In this document: positions 16,050 to 24,706 of the stretch, one piece after another
Layout of the letters: every line of letters begins with the position of its first letter
Position numbering within the stretch: the stretch's first letter is position 1
Source: Alphaproteobacteria bacterium
Lineage (GTDB): Bacteria; Pseudomonadota; Alphaproteobacteria; Elsterales; Elsteraceae
Direction of reading: 5' to 3'
DNA: 50,674 bases
Assembly: GCA_004292755.1 (NCBI GenBank)
Contig: RDXE01000046.1
Coordinates: 1-50,674 of the forward strand
Position numbers and translations under genes: made by a program
The notes under the pieces: generated by a model
What the model was told of the DNA's origin: nothing
Seen by the model: only the letters and a program-made list of their open reading frames with translations
Database searches by the model: none

Positions 16050-16751
16050 ATGAACATGAAGCTGGTTGCAGTGGGTGGGGGTGCTGTGGCGATTGCCCTG
16101 GCGATTGGCGCGTGGGCGTCGTTCAGCAGCGGGCGGATTGACCCATCGGTGCCAGCCGCCGTCGCCGCTGCGCAAACTGCCGCAACCCCCAGCGGTCAAG
16201 CCCCGCAGGTGGCGACGGTGCCCGCTGGCATGGTGATTGAGCCAACCGACCGCGTGCTCGGCAACCGGGAGGCACCGGTGCAGATCATCGAGTACGCCTC
16301 GCTCACCTGCCCGCACTGCGCGGACTACAAGGCGAACACCTTCCCCGAGATCAAGCGCAACTGGATTGATACCGGCCGGGTCCGCTATGTGTATCGGGAT
16401 TTCCCGCTGGATCAGGTGGCGCTGCAAGCCTCGGTGATCGCCCGCTGCGCGCCGGAAGAGCGGTACTTCCCCCTGCTGGAAGCGCTGTTCCAAACCCAGG
16501 GCCAATGGGCCACTGCGTCCGACCCAGTGGCGGCCCTGCGCCGCATCGGTCGGCTGTCGGGTATGACCGAAGAGCGGATGACCGAGTGTCTGGCCGATCA
16601 AAGCCTGCAAGAGGCCGTGCTGCGTCAGCGTCTGGGCGGGGCGCAAACCTTCGCCGTGTCTGGCACGCCGACGATTTTGATCAACGGCGTGGCGGTGCGC
16701 GACCGCAGCTATACCGCCATTGATCAGGCCCTGCGCCAGGTCGCGCGGTAA
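16050..16751 (+). CDS. DsbA-family thiol oxidoreductase
   Basis: 233 aa. An N-terminal membrane anchor or signal (residues 4-22) and an Ala/Pro linker precede a thioredoxin-fold domain with active site CPHC at Cys87 and Cys90 and the cis-Pro loop VSGTPTILINGV. It is a BdbD/DsbA-like exported oxidase or isomerase for disulfide bonds. The start codon lies in the palindrome ATGACGTCAT (16042-16051). The first ATG of that palindrome opens a three-codon frame (ATG ACG TCA TGA) that ends on the real start codon, and AGGG lies just upstream. smc begins three bases after the stop. This DsbA-smc order is common in alphaproteobacteria and helps confirm the lineage. Confidence 0.92.
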   Translation: MNMKLVAVGGGAVAIALAIGAWASFSSGRIDPSVPAAVAAAQTAATPSGQAPQVATVPAGMVIEPTDRVLGNREAPVQIIEYASLTCPHCADYKANTFPEIKRNWIDTGRVRYVYRDFPLDQVALQASVIARCAPEERYFPLLEALFQTQGQWATASDPVAALRRIGRLSGMTEERMTECLADQSLQEAVLRQRLGGAQTFAVSGTPTILINGVAVRDRSYTAIDQALRQVAR

Positions 16752-16754
16752 TCC

Positions 16755-19700
16755 TTGCAGTTCAACCGCCTCCGTCTGGTCGGCTTCAAATCCTTTGTGG
16801 AGCCGACGGATTTGGCGGTGGCACCGGGGCTGACCGGGATTGTCGGCCCCAATGGCTGCGGTAAATCCAATCTGGTCGAAGCGCTGCGCTGGGTGATGGG
16901 GGAAACCTCGGCCCGGCAAATGCGCGGCGGCGAGATGGATGATGTGATTTTCGGCGGCACCACCACGCGCCCGGCGCGCAACTTGGCCGAAGTGGTGTTG
17001 GCGATTGATAACAGCGACCGGCGCGCCCCGGCCCAATTCAACGACCATGAGGAGTTGGAGATTGTCCGCCGGATTCACCGCGGCGAAGGCTCCAGCTATC
17101 GCGTCAATGGGCGGGAGGTGCGCGCCCGCGACGTGCAATTGCTGTTCGCCGATGCTGCAACCGGCGCCCATTCGCCTGCTCTGGTCAGCCAGGGTCGGAT
17201 CGGTGCCCTGATCGCCGCCCGGCCAGGGGACCGCCGGGCGATCTTGGAAGATGCCGCGGGGATCGCTGGGCTGCACGCCCGCCGCCACGAAGCCGAACTG
17301 CGCCTAAAAGCCGCCGAGGCCAACCTCACCCGGCTGGATGACGTGCTGATGGCACTGGACGGTCAAGCCAAGGCCCTGCAACGCCAAGCCCGCCAGGCCC
17401 AGCGCTATCGCAATCTGGGCGAGCAGATCCGCAAAACCGAAGCCGTGGTGCTGGCCGCTGCCTGGGCGCACGCGATTGCCGCCCGCACCCAGGCAGGGGA
17501 GGGGTTGCTGAGCGCCGAAGCCGTGGTTGCCCAGCGCGTGGGCGAGGCTGCGACAGCCGCCCGCATCCAGGCCGAGCGTGAAGCCGATCTGCCACCTTTG
17601 CGCGCCGCCGAGGCAGCAGCGGCCGCCACTCTGCAACGCCTGACCCTCGCGCTTGGTGAACTGGAGGCAGAGGGCAAGCGGGTGGCCGATCGTCGCCGGG
17701 GGCTGGCGCAGACCACTGAGCAGATCCTGCGCGACGTGGAGCGTGAGCGCAGCCTGGAGGGCGATGCCGCTGCCGCCCTCGCCCGTCTGGGCGAGGAAGA
17801 GGCCGCCCTTGCGCGGCAGGAGGCGGTGGAGGCACCGCGCCGGGTTGGCCTGACGGAGCGGGTGGACGCTGCCAAGCGCGCGATGGATCAGGCCGACGCC
17901 GCTGTTCAGGACTTGACCCGCGCCGTCGCAGGCGAAGAAGTGCGGCGCCAGGATCTGGAGCGCCGTCGCCAGGAAGCCACCAGCCGCGTGCAACGGTTGG
18001 AGCGCGAACGCGCCGCTGCGGTTGACCGGCTGCGGCTCGCCGAAGCCGATCCCGCCCTCGCCTTCGATGCCGCCGCTGCCGACCAGGCGATCGAAGCGGC
18101 TGAGAGTGCTGCAGCCACCGCGCGCGCAGCCCTGGACCGACTGGCAGCAGAGCGGACCGAGGCTGCAGCAGCGGATGCCGAGGCTGTTCGTACCGTCCAG
18201 GCGCTGGAGGGTGAGATCGGGCGTCGGCAAGCGGAGGCCAAGGGCATTGCCGCTCTGCTGACCCCCGCGGCTGGCAAGGCCGGGCCGCCAGTGCTGGATC
18301 GCATCGCTGTCTCGCCCGGCTATGAGGCCGCGTTGGCGGCCGCCCTGGGGGAGGATGCGCTGATCCCCCTCGCCGTGACAGGGGCTGAACTGGTGCGCTG
18401 GGGCCTCCATGCCGGGGCAGAGACGGCGAGCTTGCCCGGCGCTGGCCCCCAGGCGGCCGAGCCCCTGGCGCTGCATGTCGAGGTGCCGCCTGCGCTGCGG
18501 GCACGGGTCTCGCAGGTGTGGGTGGTGGCCGATGCAGACTTGCTGACGGCTGCGGCTCAGCTGCAGCCGGGTCAACGCGTGGTCACCCGCGCGGGTGACC
18601 TTGCGCGCTGGGATGGCTTTGTCCGGCGCGCCGATGCGCCCGTTGCTGCCCAGGCGGAGGCAGCCCAGCGTTTGGCCCGGCGCAATCGGCTGGCAGCGCT
18701 GGACGCAGAGTTGGCGGACCTTGCCACGCGGCGGCGCGAGGCGGTCGCTGTGCTGGAGGCCGCCCGGGCGACGCGCCAGCGGTTGGATGCGGCCGATCAG
18801 ACAGCCCGCCACGCGGATCGTCAGGCAGCTCAGGCTGTGCTGACAGCCCGCGATGCCCGGACCCGCGCGACCGCTGCCGTCGCAGCGGCCGAGGCGCGCG
18901 CGACCGCTGCCCGCACGGCACTGGACCGGGTGGACGCGGACGTGAGCGAGGCTCAGACCGTCGCGACCGCCGTTCATCAAGAGATTGCAGCCCTGCCCGA
19001 TCTAGCCGAGCGGCGGGCGGCCGTATTGACGGCGCGCACGGTGCTGGCTGAGGCACGCTCCACCCTGGCCGAGGCGCGCGGCGATCAGGATCGCCTGATC
19101 CGCGACCAAGCCGCCCGGTTGCGCCGCGGTGAGGCCATCCGCGCCGAGCGCTTGACCTGGGACAACCGCCGCGGCGGGGCGGCTGCGCGTTTGGAGGATT
19201 TGGCAACCCGGCGCCAGGAAGCAGAGGCAGAAGCCGCGCTCTTGGCGGAGCGTCCCGCAGCGCTGGAGCAGGAGCGGCAGACCCTGGCCAGTGCGATTGA
19301 AACCGCAACCAGCCAGAGGCGGGCAGCAGCCGACCAGTTGGCCCATGCCGAGACCGCACGCACCGAGGCAGATCGCGCCGCACGCCGGGCGGACGCTGCG
19401 GCGGCCGATGCGCGCGAGGCGCGGGTGCGGGCGGAGGCAGCCGTGGACGCGGCCAAGCGCGAGGCCGAGGCTGTCGCCCACCGCATCGCAGAGCGGCTGG
19501 GGTGCCGCCCCGATCAAGTGGCGGCAGTGGCGGAGATCGACCCTGCCGATCCCCCGGATGAGGACGCCGCGCGCCAACGCCTGGAGCGTCTGGTGCGCGA
19601 GCGCGATGCCATGGGGCCGGTCAACCTGCGCGCGGACGCCGAATTGACTGAGCTGGAACAGCAGATTGGTGCCCTCACGGCCGAGAAGGACGATCTGCAG

Positions 19701-20234
19701 CAAGCCATCGCCCGGCTGCGCGGCGCGATCTCCCAGATCAGTCGCGAGGGGCGCGAGCGCTTGATGGCCGCGTTTGAGTTGGTGAACGGCCACTTCGAGC
19801 GCCTGTTCACCCGCCTGTTTGGCGGCGGCCGCGCCCTTTTGGAGTTGACCAACACCGAAGACCCCTTTGCCGCCGGGCTGGAGATCATGGCAAGCCCACC
19901 TGGCAAGAAGCTGCAAACCCTCTCGCTGTTATCCGGCGGCGAGCAAGCGCTGACGGCGTTATCGTTGATTTTCGCCGTGTTCCTCACCAACCCGTCGCCG
20001 ATCTGCGTGCTAGACGAAGTGGACGCCCCGCTGGACGACGCCAATGTCGACCGCTTCTGCACCCTGCTGAGCGAAATCGCCGAGGCGACCGGCACCCGCT
20101 TCCTAGTGGTCACCCACCACCGCCTGACCATGGCGCGCATGGACCGCCTGTTCGGCGTCACCATGATGGAACGCGGCGTGTCCCAACTGGTCTCCGTCGA
20201 CCTCCGCCGAGCCGAGGCGCTGGTGGATGGGTAG
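16755..20234 (+). CDS. smc: Chromosome segregation protein SMC
   Basis: 1159 aa, full length for bacterial SMC. The N-terminal head has Walker A GIVGPNGCGKSNLVEAL (about residues 29-45). Long Ala/Arg/Glu-rich coiled coils (about 165-500 and 640-1000) flank a hinge around residues 500-620 (LLTPAAGKAGPPVLDRIAV region). The C-terminal head has the signature LLSGGEQALTALSLIFAVF and Walker B PICVLDEVDAPLDDANVDRF. The protein forms an ATP-driven ring that organises DNA and helps segregate chromosomes, usually with ScpA and ScpB, which are not in this window. The start is a TTG at 16755; it gives QFNRLRLVGFKSF, the canonical SMC N-terminus, and lies three bases after the DsbA-like stop, so expression is probably coupled. 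Confidence 0.97.
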   Translation: MQFNRLRLVGFKSFVEPTDLAVAPGLTGIVGPNGCGKSNLVEALRWVMGETSARQMRGGEMDDVIFGGTTTRPARNLAEVVLAIDNSDRRAPAQFNDHEELEIVRRIHRGEGSSYRVNGREVRARDVQLLFADAATGAHSPALVSQGRIGALIAARPGDRRAILEDAAGIAGLHARRHEAELRLKAAEANLTRLDDVLMALDGQAKALQRQARQAQRYRNLGEQIRKTEAVVLAAAWAHAIAARTQAGEGLLSAEAVVAQRVGEAATAARIQAEREADLPPLRAAEAAAAATLQRLTLALGELEAEGKRVADRRRGLAQTTEQILRDVERERSLEGDAAAALARLGEEEAALARQEAVEAPRRVGLTERVDAAKRAMDQADAAVQDLTRAVAGEEVRRQDLERRRQEATSRVQRLERERAAAVDRLRLAEADPALAFDAAAADQAIEAAESAAATARAALDRLAAERTEAAAADAEAVRTVQALEGEIGRRQAEAKGIAALLTPAAGKAGPPVLDRIAVSPGYEAALAAALGEDALIPLAVTGAELVRWGLHAGAETASLPGAGPQAAEPLALHVEVPPALRARVSQVWVVADADLLTAAAQLQPGQRVVTRAGDLARWDGFVRRADAPVAAQAEAAQRLARRNRLAALDAELADLATRRREAVAVLEAARATRQRLDAADQTARHADRQAAQAVLTARDARTRATAAVAAAEARATAARTALDRVDADVSEAQTVATAVHQEIAALPDLAERRAAVLTARTVLAEARSTLAEARGDQDRLIRDQAARLRRGEAIRAERLTWDNRRGGAAARLEDLATRRQEAEAEAALLAERPAALEQERQTLASAIETATSQRRAAADQLAHAETARTEADRAARRADAAAADAREARVRAEAAVDAAKREAEAVAHRIAERLGCRPDQVAAVAEIDPADPPDEDAARQRLERLVRERDAMGPVNLRADAELTELEQQIGALTAEKDDLQQAIARLRGAISQISREGRERLMAAFELVNGHFERLFTRLFGGGRALLELTNTEDPFAAGLEIMASPPGKKLQTLSLLSGGEQALTALSLIFAVFLTNPSPICVLDEVDAPLDDANVDRFCTLLSEIAEATGTRFLVVTHHRLTMARMDRLFGVTMMERGVSQLVSVDLRRAEALVDG

Positions 20235-20494
20235 GGGGAGCGTTGGCCGAATCCGAGAGCACGGTGCCCTGGTAATCCGCGTAGCCGACAGGGTACCAGT
20301 GGAAGGTCTGGGTATCAGTGACCTCTGACTACATCCGGGCAGCCGAAGTGAAGTAACTCCGCACAACAGGCGGCTGTACGCCCAAGTTCAATGTAGTATT
20401 CAGCCGCAACAGGCCGAAAGGCCTGTCGACCGGCATCGATCAGATTACCCCAGCGAGAAATTGAATGCTTCTGTCCTGCGGTGCCAGACCGCGA
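20235..20494. other. Structured gap after smc
   Basis: No gene is seen in these 260 bases. Two hairpins stand out. GGTGCCCTG (20263-20271) pairs with CAGGGTACC (20289-20297), nine pairs including one G-U, with CAC/GTG flanking pairs beyond one bulged base. ACAGGCC-GAAA-GGCCTGT (20409-20426) is a perfect 7-bp stem with a GNRA tetraloop. The first may end smc transcripts. The second could belong to a small RNA or to the end of the convergent small gene, but I cannot name either. Confidence 0.45.
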
Positions 20495-20887
20495 TCACCC
20501 CAGTGAGCGGGAGATGACTGGCCAGAGGCCGAGGCCCAGCAGAATCACGAAGGACACCACGATGGCGATCATGATGCCCTTGCCAGTGGGGCTGATGGCT
20601 TTGCGGCGGGCGGGTTTGGTGGCGGTTTTGGAGCCGACCTTGACGTAGCCTGCGGGCGGTTGAACGCCGGAGCCGACAGTCCCGGAAGTCGGTGGCTTGC
20701 CCAGCATTTCGCGGGTGATGATCAGGAATTTGGTGGCGTCGTTGGCGTCTTTCACCTTCGCGGAGGCCAGCGTCTGCATGGAGGCTAGCTTTTCACGGGC
20801 AATCTTTTCGGCAGCGCCACGGTCGGCGCCCTCACCCAGATAGATGGCTTTGTTGGTGGTGCTGATGCCTTCGGCGATCCAGGGCAT
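20495..20887 (-). CDS. Small tail-anchored membrane protein, unknown function
   Basis: 130 aa. The soluble N-terminus reads MPWIAEGISTTNKAIYLGEG and continues with an Ala/Lys-rich helix (AAEKIAREKLASMQTLASAK). A Gly/Pro/Lys-rich linker follows, then one C-terminal membrane segment GIMIAIVVSFVILLGLGLWPV with only six residues after it. The topology is that of a tail-anchored cytoplasmic protein. I do not recognise a family. A much longer open frame extends upstream to 21160, but the ATG at 20887 is preceded by GCGAGG and starts the only protein-like sequence. It is downstream of the ScfR/RamB-type regulator gene on the same strand, starting 70 bases after its stop. Confidence 0.7.
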   Translation of the reverse strand: MPWIAEGISTTNKAIYLGEGADRGAAEKIAREKLASMQTLASAKVKDANDATKFLIITREMLGKPPTSGTVGSGVQPPAGYVKVGSKTATKPARRKAISPTGKGIMIAIVVSFVILLGLGLWPVISRSLG

Positions 20888-20957
20888 GGGGACCTCGCGC
20901 ACGGGTGCGAAAGCGCACCCACCCGTGTGGCGGGTGCGATGGCGCACCGTATATGTG

Positions 20958-22382
20958 TCAGGCCGCTGGAGTCCACCAGGGGCCGGGGCCGCTGCGGTGT
21001 TCATCGGCCAAAGCAGCCGATGTTTCACCGAACTGCATCGGCAGGGCGCGGTCAGCACAGTCCGCCCGCGGGCACAGCCGACAGGAAATGCCAGCCGCCA
21101 CGGTCTGGTCTGCGCCGATGCCATCGCAGTGGGCGATCTCGCTCGCATGGCTGGCGCCACATCCGATTACCACCACCGCTGGCACCAGCGCGCGAGCGGC
21201 CCCGCGCCGCGCGGCGGCTGCGCTTTCCACCGTCCGCGCCAAAAGAATGAAGCCCGTGCCATCGGGCAGGCGCACCGGTGTGGTGACGATCCGGCCCGGC
21301 CGTGCCAGGGCGTCGGCCACTGGCAGGCGGGGGCACAGCTGACCAAAGCGCGGCGGCGTAAACCCCGGCAGCGTCAAGCGCTTCAAGACCGCGCCAGCCG
21401 CATCCACCTTCAGGAAGAAAAACGGCACGCCCGGCTGGCCTGGGCGGCGCAACGTAGCCAGACGATGGGCCACCTGCTCGAAACTGGCGCCGAATCGCCG
21501 CTGCAAGGCAACCAGATCATGGCGCAGCGCGCGGGCAGCCTCGGCGAAGGCATCGTAGGGCAGCATCACCGCACCAGCAAAGGCATTGACCAGAAGGCGC
21601 CGGGCCAGGGCATCGGCATCGCCGGTGGTCAGTTTGGAGCCTGCGGCCAGCCGCTCGATCAAGGTGCGCTGGGTCAACCAGCCGATCTGCACCGCCATCT
21701 GGAAGGTGCGCGAGGCGGGGGACAGCAACTCCGACAGCATCAAGCGCCGGGTGTTCTGATCAAACCGGCGCAACGCCCCGCTCAACGCCTCATCGGGCAC
21801 AATTGCCACATCAACGGCGAGTCGTGAGCCGAGATACCCCTCCAACCCTTGGGCCAGACGGCCTGGCGTCAAGTTGGCATCCTTCCACAGCGCCTGTGCC
21901 GCTTGTTCGATTTGCGCGAAGTGGCCATCGCGGCTCTGATGGAAATCGGCTACCTCCTCCCACGGCATGCCGACCGGCACGGCGTCGTCGCTGTCGCTGG
22001 CCGAGGCGGCAGTGGTGGTGCCGCGTCCACCGCGCCACGCTTGGTAGAGCGTCAGGATGGCACGCGCGACCGCGGGCGAAGCCTGAATAGCCTCCTGCAG
22101 GTCAGCGGTTTTCAGCTCATGCCCATCGAACAGCGGGTCGGAGAACACCTCCATCAAGTCGGTAAGGGCGCGCCCCTCGTCCTCGGCCCGGAAGCCTGCC
22201 AAGTCGACGCCGAACCGCTCGGCCAGGCGCAGCAGCAAGGTGACCGACAGACCGCGCTGATTGTGCTCGATCAGGTTCAAGTAGCTGGGGCTGATGCCCA
22301 GCCGCTCGGCCATCTGAACCTGGGTGAGCTTCTGGTCTTGGCGCAGGCGGCGGACACGCGCGCCGAGGCGGAGTTGGGCCAT
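20958..22382 (-). CDS. ramB: ScfR/RamB-type XRE regulator, divergent from isocitrate lyase
   Basis: 474 aa. The N-terminal Cro/CI-type helix-turn-helix is [41 protein letters not shown]. The middle corresponds to the ImmA/IrrE-like region and the C-terminus to the short-chain fatty acyl regulator domain, with a conserved Cys cluster [11 protein letters not shown]. The ImmA/IrrE region lacks a HExxH zinc-protease motif, so it should be a sensor rather than a peptidase. RamB/ScfR proteins respond to acyl-CoA or acetate status and regulate acetate and glyoxylate genes; the divergent neighbour here is aceA itself, which supports the assignment strongly. The ATG at 22382 follows AGGACC; an upstream ATG lies within the promoter region. 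Confidence 0.93.
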   Translation of the reverse strand: MAQLRLGARVRRLRQDQKLTQVQMAERLGISPSYLNLIEHNQRGLSVTLLLRLAERFGVDLAGFRAEDEGRALTDLMEVFSDPLFDGHELKTADLQEAIQASPAVARAILTLYQAWRGGRGTTTAASASDSDDAVPVGMPWEEVADFHQSRDGHFAQIEQAAQALWKDANLTPGRLAQGLEGYLGSRLAVDVAIVPDEALSGALRRFDQNTRRLMLSELLSPASRTFQMAVQIGWLTQRTLIERLAAGSKLTTGDADALARRLLVNAFAGAVMLPYDAFAEAARALRHDLVALQRRFGASFEQVAHRLATLRRPGQPGVPFFFLKVDAAGAVLKRLTLPGFTPPRFGQLCPRLPVADALARPGRIVTTPVRLPDGTGFILLARTVESAAAARRGAARALVPAVVVIGCGASHASEIAHCDGIGADQTVAAGISCRLCPRADCADRALPMQFGETSAALADEHRSGPGPWWTPAA

Positions 22383-22402
22383 GGCAGGTCCTGTGTAAAA
22401 TT

Positions 22403-22440
22403 CACAAACACACAAACTGCAAACTGTCACAGTGTCAATG
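22403..22440. promoter_or_regulatory. Putative regulator binding region between ramB-like gene and aceA
   Basis: Three copies of CAAAC lie in tandem at 22405-22409, 22413-22417 and 22420-22424 (spacing eight and seven bases). They adjoin the palindrome ACTGT-C-ACAGT at 22423-22433. RamB sites in other bacteria contain TTTGCAAA-like cores, and AAACTGCAAACT here is similar. The position, about 20 bases from the regulator start, suits autoregulation plus control of aceA. Confidence 0.5.
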
Positions 22441-22568
22441 ATTTCTGGATTTCTGACGTGCGACCAACAGGTTATTGTGTGTTAAGCCGATCCATGGCTA
22501 TTCCTGTTGCACCGCACACCACCGCCTCCCCACGCAAATCGGTGAGCGGCAACAACAGGAGAGCCCCG

Positions 22569-23852
22569 ATGTCCACTACTCCCGATCGGTTCGCCGGCAT
22601 CAAGCGCGATTACACCCCGGATGACGTGAAGCGCCTGTCTGGGTCGGTGAAGATTGAGCACACGCTGGCGCGCCGCGGCGCGGAAAAGCTGTGGTCCTAC
22701 CTGCATTCTGAGCCCTACATCAACGCGCTGGGCGCCTACACAGGCTGCCAGGCCATGCAGATGGCGAAGGCCGGGTTGAAGTCGATCTACCTGTCCGGCT
22801 GGCAGGTGGCGGCTGACGCCAATAATGCAGGCGAGATGTACCCTGACCAGTCGCTCTACCCGGCCTCGTCCGTGCCGGAAGTGGTGCGTCGCATCAACAA
22901 GACCTTCATTCGCGCTGACCAGATCCAGACCATGGAAGGTAAGGGCGATCTCGATTACTTCCTGCCCATCGTCGCCGACGCGGAAGCTGGCTTCGGTGGT
23001 CCGCTCAACGCCTTTGAGCTGATGAAGGCGATGATCGAAGCCGGTGCCGCTGGCGTCCACTTCGAAGACCAGTTGGCCTCTGAAAAGAAGTGCGGCCACT
23101 TGGGCGGCAAGGTGTTGCTGCCAACCCAGCAGGCGATCCGCCAGCTGAACGCGGCCCGCTTGGCGGCCGACGTGATGGGCGTGCCGACTGTGTTGATCGC
23201 TCGCACCGATGCGCACTCGGCGCAGCTGATCACCAGCGACATCGACCCGCGCGATCACGCCTTCCTGACGGGTGAGCGCACTCCGGAAGGCTTCTTCCGC
23301 CTGAAGCAGGGCCCGCAAGTTGGCGTGCAGCATGCCATCGCCCGCGGCCTCGCCTATGCGCCATATGCCGACCTCGTGTGGTGGGAAACCTCCGAGCCGA
23401 ACCTGGACGAAGCGCGCGAGTTTGCTGAGGCCGTGCACAAGCAGTTCCCGGGCAAGCTGTTGGCCTACAACTGCTCACCGTCGTTCAACTGGCGCGCCAA
23501 GCTGGACGAAGCCACCATCGCAAGCTACCAGAAGGAACTGGGCGCGATGGGCTACAAGTACCAGTTCGTCACGCTGGCTGGCTTCCACAGCCTGAACCTG
23601 ATCACGTTCGAGATGGCGAAGGGCTATAAGGAGCGCGGCATGGCCGCTTACTCCGAAATCCAGCAGCGCGAGTTCGCGAACGAGCAGCATGGCTTCACGG
23701 CCGTGCGCCACCAGCGCGAAGTTGGCACCGGCTACTTCGATGCCGTTGCCGTTGCAATCTCGGCGGGCCAGTCCTCGACCACGGCGATGTCCGGCTCGAC
23801 CGAGCATGACCAGTTCCACGGCTCCGAGAAGTTGGCGCCAGCGGCTGAGTAA
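22569..23852 (+). CDS. aceA: Isocitrate lyase
   Basis: 427 aa, standard length for bacterial isocitrate lyase, which splits isocitrate into succinate and glyoxylate so that cells can grow on acetate or fatty acids. The active-site segment [16 protein letters not shown] carries the catalytic Cys, and [89 protein letters not shown] and [12 protein letters not shown] are all intact. The ATG at 22569 follows AGGAG. A far longer open frame upstream overlaps the regulator on the other strand and is not coding. It ends at a clear terminator and is the natural target of the divergent RamB-like regulator. Malate synthase is not in the window. Confidence 0.98.
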   Translation: MSTTPDRFAGIKRDYTPDDVKRLSGSVKIEHTLARRGAEKLWSYLHSEPYINALGAYTGCQAMQMAKAGLKSIYLSGWQVAADANNAGEMYPDQSLYPASSVPEVVRRINKTFIRADQIQTMEGKGDLDYFLPIVADAEAGFGGPLNAFELMKAMIEAGAAGVHFEDQLASEKKCGHLGGKVLLPTQQAIRQLNAARLAADVMGVPTVLIARTDAHSAQLITSDIDPRDHAFLTGERTPEGFFRLKQGPQVGVQHAIARGLAYAPYADLVWWETSEPNLDEAREFAEAVHKQFPGKLLAYNCSPSFNWRAKLDEATIASYQKELGAMGYKYQFVTLAGFHSLNLITFEMAKGYKERGMAAYSEIQQREFANEQHGFTAVRHQREVGTGYFDAVAVAISAGQSSTTAMSGSTEHDQFHGSEKLAPAAE

Positions 23853-23887
23853 CCGCTCGCGGTCGGTAGTCCACTCCTGATCCACTG

Positions 23888-23920
23888 ACCCGGTGGGTGT
23901 GTCCCGCCCACCGGGTTTCT
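23888..23920 (+). terminator. Rho-independent terminator of aceA
   Basis: ACCCGGTGGG (23888-23897) pairs perfectly with CCCACCGGGT (23907-23916) around a nine-base loop, and TT follows. It is 36 bases past the aceA stop and separates aceA from the DUF4170 gene. Confidence 0.8.
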
Positions 23921-23961
23921 GAACCAAACGCACTGACAATCCAGATCTGAAGGGGGTTCCC

Positions 23962-24156
23962 ATGGGCAAGCAGTATTGGGTGATTGGCGGCGAGTTCGAA
24001 GACACCAGCTTCACGCAACTCTCGAACGGTGGCGCCAAGATCTTCGGGCCGTTCCATTGCTACGAGACCGCCCGCCGCCAGTGGGACGAGATCTCGATTG
24101 CACACCGGCCGCAAGCGACTGTCCGGTTCCAAATCACCGAGACCTCGCGGCGTTAG
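23962..24156 (+). CDS. DUF4170 family protein
   Basis: 64 aa, the typical size of DUF4170 proteins, a small alphaproteobacterial family without known function. The characteristic start KQYWVIGGEFEDTSFTQL, the GPFHCYETARRQW segment and a final strand ATVRFQITE are present. The start codon is preceded by AAGGGGG at ideal spacing, so it should be well translated. It lies about 110 bases after the aceA stop but beyond a terminator, and is itself followed by two hairpins, so it appears to be a free-standing transcription unit. Confidence 0.9.
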   Translation: MGKQYWVIGGEFEDTSFTQLSNGGAKIFGPFHCYETARRQWDEISIAHRPQATVRFQITETSRR

Positions 24157-24163
24157 TTGGGTG

Positions 24164-24187
24164 GCGGCGGTACGGTTGTACCGCCGC
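24164..24187 (+). terminator. Hairpin after DUF4170 gene
   Basis: GCGGCGGTAC and GTACCGCCGC form a perfect 10-bp stem closed by GGTT, starting eight bases after the stop codon. There is no T run, so it may slow polymerase or protect the mRNA end, with real termination at the next hairpin. Confidence 0.65.
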
Positions 24188-24227
24188 AGCCGCACTGGCG
24201 CACCGATGCGGCACATCGGGCCAACTT

Positions 24228-24258
24228 ACCCCGTCGGAGCAATCCGGCGGGGTTTTTT
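24228..24258 (+). terminator. Strong rho-independent terminator
   Basis: ACCCCGTCGGA pairs with TCCGGCGGGGT (one G-U) around the loop GCAA and is followed by TTTTTT. This is the clearest intrinsic terminator in the window and ends transcription of the DUF4170 gene. Confidence 0.9.
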
Positions 24259-24372
24259 GCTTCGATCCCCGGCCCTCTACCCGTCGGCGAGGCCTGAGGC
24301 TGAGACATGGCAACGCAGTGTGACAGGCTGTCCGTGCTGGTATTTCGGCCGCGACACGGGCATGATCGACCC

Positions 24373-24702
24373 ATGCCAAGTCCAAACTGGGAAGCCTTCA
24401 CCCACAGCGATCCCGCGGGGTCCGACGCCTATCGGGGCCTCGTGAAAACAGCGTTGGCTGGGGGCGCATTGGACGCCACCACCAAGGAATTGCTCTACGC
24501 GCTGTTGCTGGGTGTGCAGGGTTATGGCCCCGGCATGCGCTCCCACCTCGACAAGCTATTGGCGCAGGGTATGACACCCGAGGCTTTGCGTGAGGCCGTG
24601 CGGGTTGTGCTGCCGGCGTGCGGCATTGCCCGGTTCCTGCCGCTTGTCCCAGTGGTGGAGGAGGCGATCGCAGCCGCCACTTCCCCTTCGCCTGCGCGAT
24701 AG
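24373..24702 (+). CDS. Carboxymuconolactone decarboxylase-like (AhpD fold) protein
   Basis: 109 aa. The helical pattern matches the CMD/AhpD fold: ALAGGALDATTKELLYALLLGV, then MRSHLDKLLAQGMTPEALREAVRVVLPACG and a final helix. The CxxC active-site pair of AhpD-type peroxidase partners is absent, since the segment before SHLDKLL reads GVQGYGPGMR. The protein is therefore more like decarboxylase-type or inactive members, and its reaction is unknown. I chose the ATG at 24373, where the sequence becomes protein-like; there is no good ribosome site, so the start is uncertain. The PAS-GGDEF gene begins four bases after its stop, so the two are probably co-transcribed. Confidence 0.78.
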   Translation: MPSPNWEAFTHSDPAGSDAYRGLVKTALAGGALDATTKELLYALLLGVQGYGPGMRSHLDKLLAQGMTPEALREAVRVVLPACGIARFLPLVPVVEEAIAAATSPSPAR

Positions 24703-24706
24703 AGCA

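Noticed and set aside
17304-18980. 558-codon open frame on the minus strand
   Set aside because: It lies wholly inside smc on the opposite strand. GC-rich third positions leave the antisense strand poor in stop codons, and the product is low-complexity Gly/Gln/Arg-rich sequence.
21849-22568. Long upstream extension of the aceA frame
   Set aside because: It is antisense to the RamB-like gene and has no SD; the clear aceA N-terminus and AGGAG site are at 22569.
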